Made by a program: the position numbers and the translations under genes
Notes under the pieces: generated by a model
The model's input: only the letters and a program-made list of their open reading frames with translations
Database searches by the model: none
What the model was told of the DNA's origin: nothing
Shown here: piece after piece, positions 6,839 through 11,703 of the stretch
Numbering within the stretch: the first letter of the stretch is position 1
Layout of the letters: each line of letters starts with the position of its first letter
Source: Rhodobacteraceae bacterium UBA2553
GTDB lineage: Bacteria; Pseudomonadota; Alphaproteobacteria; Rhodobacterales; Rhodobacteraceae
Length of the DNA stretch: 11,703 nucleotides
Reading direction: 5' to 3'
Assembly: GCA_002340515.1 (NCBI GenBank)
Contig: DDMF01000023.1
Span: 1 to 11,703, forward strand

Positions 6839-8371
6839 CTAACGCTTGATGCCGCCAAAGCGCACTCCGCTAAGATCGGCCATCTCTTTCTTCCATGTTG
6901 TGATGTCACGATGGGCAAAGTCAGACAGACTGTTGTGCCCGCAGGCCCGTGCCATGACCTGCATCAACTCAACCGATGCGCCGAAATAGCGGGCGAGCTT
7001 TTGCGCGCCGACTTGGACATCTAGCCGCGCACGCAGCTCCGGTTTCTGGGTCGCGACACCGACGGGACAGTTGTTGGAATTGCACATGCGTGCGGCGATA
7101 CAACCAACCGCTTGCATGGCCGAATTTGACACCGCGACAGCATCTGCGCCCAAGGCCATGGCTTTGGCAAAATCTTCGGCCACGCGTAGCCCCCCTGTGA
7201 TGACCAACGTAACTTCACGACCTGTCTTTGCATCCAGATGCGCGCGGGCACGGGCCAACGCAGGAATTGTTGGCACAGAGATATGATCGCGGAAGATCAA
7301 TGGTGCAGCACCCGTTCCACCGCCGCGGCCATCTAAAATGATGTAGTCGGCACTGGCCTCGAGGGCGAAATCGATGTCGTCCTCGATGTGGTTTGCCGAC
7401 AGTTTGAACCCGATCGGAATACCGCCAGATCGCTCGCGGACCTCATCAGCGATACGTTTGAAATCCGCAGGGGTTTCAAGGTCTGGGAAGGTTGAAGGGG
7501 ATATCGCGGCTTGCCCGGGTTCCAATCCTCGCACCTCTGCAATCTTACCTTGCACCTTATCACCGGGCAGATGCCCTCCTGTGCCGGTCTTGGCCCCTTG
7601 ACCGCCTTTGAAGTGAAACGCTTGCACGCGCGCGACCAGATCAAGGTCCCATCCAAACCGCGCGGATGCCAATTCGTAGAAGTAACGGGAGTTTTCAGCC
7701 TGTTCTTCCGGCAACATGCCGCCCTCACCAGAGCAAATTCCAGTGCCCGCCATTTGCGCGCCGCGTGACAACGCGGTCTTCGCCTCTTCGGACAATGCGC
7801 CATAGCTCATGTCCGAGACAAAGAGCGGGATATCCAGTTGCAACGGTTTGGCGGCACGTGGGCCAATCGTGACCGATGTCGCGACCGGCACGTCATCCAG
7901 CAATGGTTTGCGTGCCATTTGTGCTGGTAAGATCTGAATATCGTCCCAGTGCGGCAAGTCTTTGCGTGGAACACCCATCGCACCCATCTCGCCGTGGTGG
8001 CCCAGCTTGGACAGCCCATCTTTGGCCAAGGCATGTATGCGGGCCACTGTTGGTTCCTCTGGCGTGGGGGTCGCGGTCGGAAGGTCCGACTTCGGTTTCG
8101 GTGACGGATCACCTGCTTTCAGATCACCAAGGCTGGCGTGCGTGCCATCGCAGAAAGGACCGTCTGCTGTCGCCTTGCACTGACATAGCGCCGCGCTGCC
8201 TGTGCTATCCGCAGTGAATTTCAGAGGGGTCACATCCGTACCTGCATGCGACCCATCGCAAAACGGTTGGCTTTTGGACAAACCGCACCGACACCAATGG
8301 TAATCCTTGCCCTTCTCTAGATCGACTTTGGCGGGATGTTTGGCGGCGATGATCGGTACGGTTCGGGTCAT
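6839..8371 (-). CDS. Two-CDGSH / glutamate-synthase-type FMN-binding fusion protein
   Basis: 510-residue cytosolic protein. The N-terminus carries two CDGSH iron-sulfur motifs, each able to hold a 2Fe-2S cluster through three Cys and one His: C27, C29, C38, H42 and C63, C65, C74, H78. A Pro/Lys/Thr-rich linker (about 85-110) leads to a complete FMN-binding domain of the glutamate synthase large-subunit type. Visible there are LSANHIEDDIDFAL, a glycine-rich phosphate-binding stretch around IILDGRGGGTGAAP, and a C-X5-C-X4-C cluster motif (C424, C430, C435, in MCNSNNCPVGVATQKPELR) that holds the 3Fe-4S centre in glutamate synthase. The amidotransferase domain is absent, so it cannot use glutamine as GltB does; the donor and product are unknown. 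The start is supported by AAGGA. The upstream gap of 124 bases suggests its own promoter. Domain assignment is secure, the reaction is not. Confidence 0.93.
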   Translation of the reverse strand: MTRTVPIIAAKHPAKVDLEKGKDYHWCRCGLSKSQPFCDGSHAGTDVTPLKFTADSTGSAALCQCKATADGPFCDGTHASLGDLKAGDPSPKPKSDLPTATPTPEEPTVARIHALAKDGLSKLGHHGEMGAMGVPRKDLPHWDDIQILPAQMARKPLLDDVPVATSVTIGPRAAKPLQLDIPLFVSDMSYGALSEEAKTALSRGAQMAGTGICSGEGGMLPEEQAENSRYFYELASARFGWDLDLVARVQAFHFKGGQGAKTGTGGHLPGDKVQGKIAEVRGLEPGQAAISPSTFPDLETPADFKRIADEVRERSGGIPIGFKLSANHIEDDIDFALEASADYIILDGRGGGTGAAPLIFRDHISVPTIPALARARAHLDAKTGREVTLVITGGLRVAEDFAKAMALGADAVAVSNSAMQAVGCIAARMCNSNNCPVGVATQKPELRARLDVQVGAQKLARYFGASVELMQVMARACGHNSLSDFAHRDITTWKKEMADLSGVRFGGIKR

Positions 8372-8495
8372 GTCTTTGTCCTTAATTGATGCTTTGAATT
8401 TCGTAACTTTATAGGCTGTGAAGTGCCCTTAAGATCAAGGGAACCTTGGTTTTGCCGCAAGGCGGCCTATTCTGTGGCCTTGGTAGCAATAATAA

Positions 8496-8963
8496 CTAGC
8501 TTTTGGTTTTTGAAAGTTGGAAAAACAGCCCTCGAAATCTGGGCATAAACAGCAAACCAAAGAAGACTACATCTAATACCGTCTGTACGACGGGCGCAGT
8601 ATAAGGGTTTCCTCCCCCGTTGAATTGTTCAAATGCGATCGGTTCACCGATCAGCGTGAGGTTCGTTAGTGCACCAATGTGATCAACGATAGACAGCGTG
8701 AAATACACAATCGTGAGCGTCCAAACCGTAAATCCCCGCCATTTCCAAATTGCGATCACGAGAGGCACGGCAAAAATTGCAGTAACAACGTCAAGGATCG
8801 CTGGGTACATCCATCCAGGTGCATCGATGCCGTTTGCGACACTCGTGATGAGTGGGATCGCAATGAAGCGGATCAATTGTGCGAGAATCCAGATAACGAG
8901 AGCAGTGAGGAGGATCTTGCCAGATCGACCCAAGGCGGTGGAGTGGTTCATTGTCACTTGCAT
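8496..8963 (-). CDS. Four-helix membrane protein of unknown function
   Basis: 155 residues with four predicted membrane helices at about 15-38, 50-72, 77-99 and 121-143. The first two contain ILAQLIRFIAIPLI and ILDVVTAIFAVPLVIAIWKW. The loop between helices 3 and 4 has GEPIAFEQFNGGGNPYTAP. I do not recognise the family, and no catalytic or metal motif stands out. The start MQVTMNHS is supported by GAGG six bases upstream. It follows the exported DUF5519-like gene by 49 bases on the same strand and may be the last gene of the operon that begins at 10600. The hairpin GCCGC-CTT-GCGGC downstream (8456-8468) lacks a T-run, so it is not a clear terminator. Confidence 0.75.
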   Translation of the reverse strand: MQVTMNHSTALGRSGKILLTALVIWILAQLIRFIAIPLITSVANGIDAPGWMYPAILDVVTAIFAVPLVIAIWKWRGFTVWTLTIVYFTLSIVDHIGALTNLTLIGEPIAFEQFNGGGNPYTAPVVQTVLDVVFFGLLFMPRFRGLFFQLSKTKS

Positions 8964-9012
8964 GTCGTGCCTCGTTGTTTAGTGAATGTCTTTGTTCAGT
9001 ATTCTGCGCAAA

Positions 9013-9555
9013 CTATTGCGCTGGTCGCCCTGTCACATAGCTATAAGAACCCAGAACCAATTGAAGCACGACGTCCAGCTCTGCTTCCGTGGTAGGCGTA
9101 TAGATCATAATAAAGCCTTCCCAACCAGGTCTTTGATCTGCCCATGGGTGCGGCGTTGCCCAACCGGCCTTCACTGCCGCGCGGGCCAATTCGGGTTCAA
9201 GCGATGCATGCAAACTGCCATCGGGGTGTACGTGCGCGAACTCGCGCCCGCCGACGATTGCTTCTGGATTGGCTATATCGACATCAATGTTCAGCTGGAA
9301 ACCAACGGCCCCAGGCAACGACACACGTGTTGAACCGAGAGTAACTCCCGAGAGCTCTGCTACGTGTTTCAACATCAATTCGGTAAGTTCCGAAACCGGC
9401 TCCAAACCCAATTGAATATGAGGGACGCCATTGGTCGTTTCGGGTCGCGGTCCTTCGCGCTGTGGCAGCGACGCATCCTGCGCGACGGTGGGTGTGACGT
9501 TGGCAAGAAGAGTTGCCGTGGCCAAAATTGTAAGTCGTTTTGAAAGTTTAAACAT
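9013..9555 (-). CDS. Exported small luciferase-domain (DUF5519-like) protein
   Basis: 180 residues. A signal peptide (KLSKRL, then a hydrophobic stretch to about TPTVAQ, residue 26) sends it to the periplasm. The mature part matches what I know of the small domain named after luciferase (DUF5519): GVPHIQLGLEP, then REFAHVHPDGSLHASLEPELARAAVKAG (104-131), PGWEGFIMIYTP and a C-terminal LQLVLGSYSYVTGR. The conserved HVH and LH histidines are present. The family is not known to emit light, and its activity is unclear. I chose the ATG at 9555 because AAGGA is seven bases upstream; a longer frame starting at 9738 would run through the neighbouring gene and is implausible. Third gene of a run of three exported proteins. 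Confidence 0.85.
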   Translation of the reverse strand: MFKLSKRLTILATATLLANVTPTVAQDASLPQREGPRPETTNGVPHIQLGLEPVSELTELMLKHVAELSGVTLGSTRVSLPGAVGFQLNIDVDIANPEAIVGGREFAHVHPDGSLHASLEPELARAAVKAGWATPHPWADQRPGWEGFIMIYTPTTEAELDVVLQLVLGSYSYVTGRPAQ

Positions 9556-9598
9556 TCTCATTTCCTTTAATATTTGGCCACGGCTGTGGATTTGGACG

Positions 9599-10093
9599 TT
9601 ACTTGCCGTGGTAGGCTTGGCTGACTGCGAAACTGTCTTCAAACCAGTTCCAAAGCACAACTTGGCCGTCACGTACTTTGGCACGCAGGGCGAATGTGAA
9701 GTCACCAATCTCTTGGCCAGACTTCGTGGTGATCCCATTCATGTCACCAAAGATCGCAACCGTGTCGCCCACGGCCAGAACATCAGTGTTTTCCCATTTG
9801 GTGGTTTGAAAGTTTTCACTAAACACACTAAGAAAACCAAAGATCGCCTCTTTGCCATCCCACGGTCCGATCCAAGGCAGGGTCGGATCACCGGCGTTCA
9901 ACCAAACCATGTCGTCGGCCATAAGATCAGCCATCGCACCCATATCACCGCTGCCCATAGCGCCCATGAGGGCCATAACAGTGTCGAGGCTAGCCTGACT
10001 TTGATCGTCGCTTGATTGCGCTGTTGCAGCCGTCGCAAGTGTTGCGCCTGTGACTGCGGCTACAGAAGCTTTCATTGCTTGTCGTCTATTCAT
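9599..10093 (-). CDS. Exported NTF2-like/SnoaL-like protein with Tat-type signal
   Basis: 164 residues. It begins MNRRQAMKASVAAVTGATLA and continues to TAATAQ, with a twin-arginine pair followed by a mild hydrophobic stretch, suggesting Tat export of a folded protein. The mature part is a single NTF2-like cone domain: LDTVMALMGAMGSGDMGAMADLMADDMVWL, WDGKEAIFGFLSVF, then the strand pair DTVAIFGDMNGITTKSG and FTFALRAKVRDGQVVLWNWFED. The family includes small ring-modifying enzymes and ligand-binding proteins; catalytic residues cannot be assigned. The start at 10093 is supported by AGGAG; an upstream in-frame ATG at 10117 would displace the signal sequence. Separated by 27 bases from the SnoaL-like gene and 43 from the next. 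Confidence 0.88.
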   Translation of the reverse strand: MNRRQAMKASVAAVTGATLATAATAQSSDDQSQASLDTVMALMGAMGSGDMGAMADLMADDMVWLNAGDPTLPWIGPWDGKEAIFGFLSVFSENFQTTKWENTDVLAVGDTVAIFGDMNGITTKSGQEIGDFTFALRAKVRDGQVVLWNWFEDSFAVSQAYHGK

Positions 10094-10120
10094 TTTCAGT
10101 ACTCCTATTGGGTTCAATTT

Positions 10121-10600
10121 CTACCGGCCAGAAAGCTGCTGCAGTGCGCCTGCCCAGTCTTCAACGTGGTATGAGCGAACGATTTTTCCGTCGGCAAGTT
10201 CATGGATGTCGATTGTCATGATATCAAAGCTGCGACCTTCACCATCGACACCAAAGAAGGGTGCAACGGGTGTACCTGTCGCTCGGCTACGGACGGTCAC
10301 GAAGTCTCCGCTCTCATGCAGTTCTTGGATGGCCCAATTCAGGTCAGGTAGAAGCTTGGCGAAGCCGCCAATCTGACCCAAGAACGCGTCACGGCTTTTG
10401 TTGTCGCCAGAATAGCTGCCAACGCTTTCCCATGTGTCCGCAGTCGCGTCGACGAACGCAGCCGTGTGAGTTTCCGAACCTGGATTACTCAGGAGATCGT
10501 AGAACGCCTGAACGGCATCGGCATTGCCGGCAAAAGCGGACGACGCGATGGATGAGACGGCCAATGTTGCGGCCGCAATTAGGGACTGTGGTTTTTTCAT
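10121..10600 (-). CDS. Exported SnoaL-like (polyketide cyclase/ester cyclase type) protein
   Basis: 159 residues. A Sec signal peptide (MKKPQSLIAAATLAVSSIAS, cleavage likely after SAFA, residue 24) is followed by one SnoaL-type NTF2 domain: a helical start (NADAVQAFYDLLSNP), GQIGGFAKLLPDLNWAIQELHESGDFVTVRSRATG, and an ending FDIMTIDIHELADGKIVRSYHVEDWAGALQQL typical of ester cyclase-like members. SnoaL enzymes close polyketide rings, but periplasmic homologues next to LysR genes have no proven role. The start is supported by AGGAAA. It is the first gene downstream of the divergent promoter region shared with the LysR gene, and so the likely direct target of that regulator (inference). Confidence 0.88.
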   Translation of the reverse strand: MKKPQSLIAAATLAVSSIASSAFAGNADAVQAFYDLLSNPGSETHTAAFVDATADTWESVGSYSGDNKSRDAFLGQIGGFAKLLPDLNWAIQELHESGDFVTVRSRATGTPVAPFFGVDGEGRSFDIMTIDIHELADGKIVRSYHVEDWAGALQQLSGR

Positions 10601-10671
10601 GTGAAGGTTTCCTCTTAAACAACGTGATGCCCATACGTTTTGCTGGGCCCTGTTCGAATAAGATGGACACA

Positions 10672-10683
10672 ATTTAATTAAAT
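10672..10683. promoter_or_regulatory. Candidate LysR operator in divergent promoter region
   Basis: ATTTAATTAAAT is a perfect 12-base palindrome in the 128-base gap between the SnoaL-like and LysR genes. A direct repeat, CTGTTCG(A/G)AT, occurs at 10650-10659 and 10709-10718, on either side of it. Either could serve the LysR protein. AT-rich palindromes are common by chance in such regions, so confidence is low. Confidence 0.3.
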
Positions 10684-10728
10684 CATAAGATACGTTTATT
10701 AACTTTAACTGTTCGGATTTATTGCCTA

Positions 10729-11622
10729 GTGATTGATCGCCTAAGACAGATGGCCATCTTTGCCAAAACGATTGACCACGGATCGTTTCGTGGTGCTGCG
10801 CGCGAATTGCATCTTTCGCCGTCGGTGATCAGCCACCATATTTCACAATTGGAAGAACACCTTGGTGTGGCGCTCATTTATCGCTCTACCAGAAAACTGA
10901 CGCTTACTAGTGAGGGTAAAAGACTGCTTGCCGCAACGCGCAACATGTTGGACGCGGTTGAAGGCGAATTGCAGGATATTTCGGCAACAGCGAGCGAACC
11001 CAGTGGAGAGCTGCGCATCACGCTGCCCTCTGTCCTGTCACTTTCGCACATCACGGATCAGATCGCCGCGTTTTCACTGGAATATCCGCGCATCACATTG
11101 ACCGTTGATTTCTCCGATAAGCGACGCGCGTTGATTGACGATGGGTTTGATTTGGCAATTCGCATTGGCCCAAGCTCAAAGAACTCAGCGACCTCACGCA
11201 TGCTGTTTGACGTGCGGCGTGTACTGGTTGCGTCCAAAGACTATCTCGCGACGCGGAATGTTGGGGATGATCCAATGTCATTAGCTGATTGGGAATGGTT
11301 AGCGCTTGCACCCGTACAAAACATTCCTTTGAGTTTCAGAAATAAGGAAGGGGAAACGATGAAAATCAAACCAACCCCGCACATGTTCACAAACGATGTA
11401 CAGGGCTTGCATCGCCTCGCACATGCTGGGGCTGGATTGGCCATAGTACCTGAGTTCCTTGTCGCACGCGACATCAACAACGGCACAATGGAAATGGTGT
11501 TGCCCGAATGGGAATTACGATCAATCAGTGTATTTGCTGAATGGCCGGCCAACGCACCAAAGCATGGGCTAATTCACCTTACTCTAGACGCATTGAGCCA
11601 AGCGAAATCCCAACCTCGGTAA
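10729..11622 (+). CDS. LysR-family transcriptional regulator
   Basis: 297 residues, the normal length. The N-terminal winged helix-turn-helix is clear: MAIFAKTIDHGSFRGAARE, then LHLSPSVISHHISQLEEHLG (28-47) and LIYRSTRKLTLTSEGKRLL. A linker helix and the periplasmic-binding-like effector domain follow (from about residue 90: GELRITLPSVLSLSHI; then DLAIRIGPSSKN; then HRLAHAGAGLAIVPEFLVARDI). The gene starts with GTG at 10729 (V-I-D-R-L-R-Q-M); the ATG at 10750 would cut into the first helix, so GTG is preferred despite a weak ribosome binding site. It is divergent from the block of exported proteins, which it most likely controls. Effector unknown. Confidence 0.93.
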   Translation: MIDRLRQMAIFAKTIDHGSFRGAARELHLSPSVISHHISQLEEHLGVALIYRSTRKLTLTSEGKRLLAATRNMLDAVEGELQDISATASEPSGELRITLPSVLSLSHITDQIAAFSLEYPRITLTVDFSDKRRALIDDGFDLAIRIGPSSKNSATSRMLFDVRRVLVASKDYLATRNVGDDPMSLADWEWLALAPVQNIPLSFRNKEGETMKIKPTPHMFTNDVQGLHRLAHAGAGLAIVPEFLVARDINNGTMEMVLPEWELRSISVFAEWPANAPKHGLIHLTLDALSQAKSQPR

Positions 11623-11703
11623 CTTGTGACAATTTCAGGAAATTTCCAAACCAGACATTGGTGCAATTGCAGCGAATTCACATTTTGTTTAAGGTTTTTC
11701 GAT

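Noticed and set aside
6610..6918. Minus-strand frame of 102 codons sharing a segment with the frame upstream of the other transporter
   Set aside because: The shared peptide only reflects the 129-base DNA repeat. The frame overlaps the end of the CDGSH protein, and no frame of the repeat is consistently supported as coding.
8456..8468. Hairpin GCCGC-AAG-GCGGC as a terminator of the exported-protein operon
   Set aside because: On the relevant strand the stem is followed by AAAACC, not a T-run, and the stem is only five pairs.
9556..9738. A 60-residue N-terminal extension of the DUF5519-like protein
   Set aside because: It would overlap the neighbouring NTF2-like gene and bury the signal peptide; the ATG at 9555 has a well-placed AAGGA.
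11638..11671. Two short palindromes (GGAAATTTCC at 11638-11647 and TGCAATTGCA at 11662-11671) after the LysR gene
   Set aside because: They are unrelated 10-base palindromes in AT-rich sequence at the window edge; no terminator or operator pattern could be supported.

Overview
The window looks like a chromosomal accessory stretch of an alphaproteobacterium, most likely a marine Rhodobacterales (Roseobacter-type) organism. This is inferred from the gene families and moderate GC, not from a marker gene; the only core gene is a bS21 gene (rpsU), which is too short to place the organism. There is no tRNA, rRNA, CRISPR array or complete insertion sequence. Genes occur in short divergent or convergent blocks.

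Region 1 (about 44-3730) is a compact metabolic island. A GntR/FCD regulator on the minus strand faces a plus-strand pair: a PhzF-like isomerase, then a Nu-class (YfcG-like) glutathione transferase. Converging on that pair is a minus-strand pair: a LigE-like (beta-etherase-type) glutathione transferase, then a RidA-family protein, nearly fused at TGAGGATG. The two outward ends of the island carry related palindromes (cores AAGTGTGCACACTT at 807-820 and TAGTGTATACACTT at 3714-3727), one in front of each operon. They are the best operator candidates for the GntR protein and suggest that all four enzymes form one regulon. A LigE-type enzyme with a Nu-class enzyme recalls the glutathione-dependent cleavage of beta-aryl ethers known from sphingomonads, so the island may handle a glutathione-adducted, perhaps aromatic, substrate. 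That function is inference.

Region 2 (about 3756-6766) holds two EamA/DMT-type transporters pointing toward each other with rpsU between them. The first is broken by a single-base frameshift near 4239-4250. Each is preceded, in the same relative orientation, by a copy of a 129-bp sequence about 84% identical to the other copy (3756-3884 and 6638-6766), so the pair forms a large inverted repeat around the transporter-rpsU-transporter segment. I could not identify this repeat.

Region 3 (6839-11622) has five minus-strand genes facing a divergent LysR regulator. From the regulator outward they are: an exported SnoaL-like protein, an exported (Tat-like signal) NTF2-like protein, an exported protein of the small 'luciferase domain' (DUF5519-like) family, an unrecognised four-helix membrane protein, and a two-CDGSH/glutamate-synthase-type FMN protein. 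The first four are closely spaced and plausibly cotranscribed. The last sits behind a 124-base gap and may be separate.
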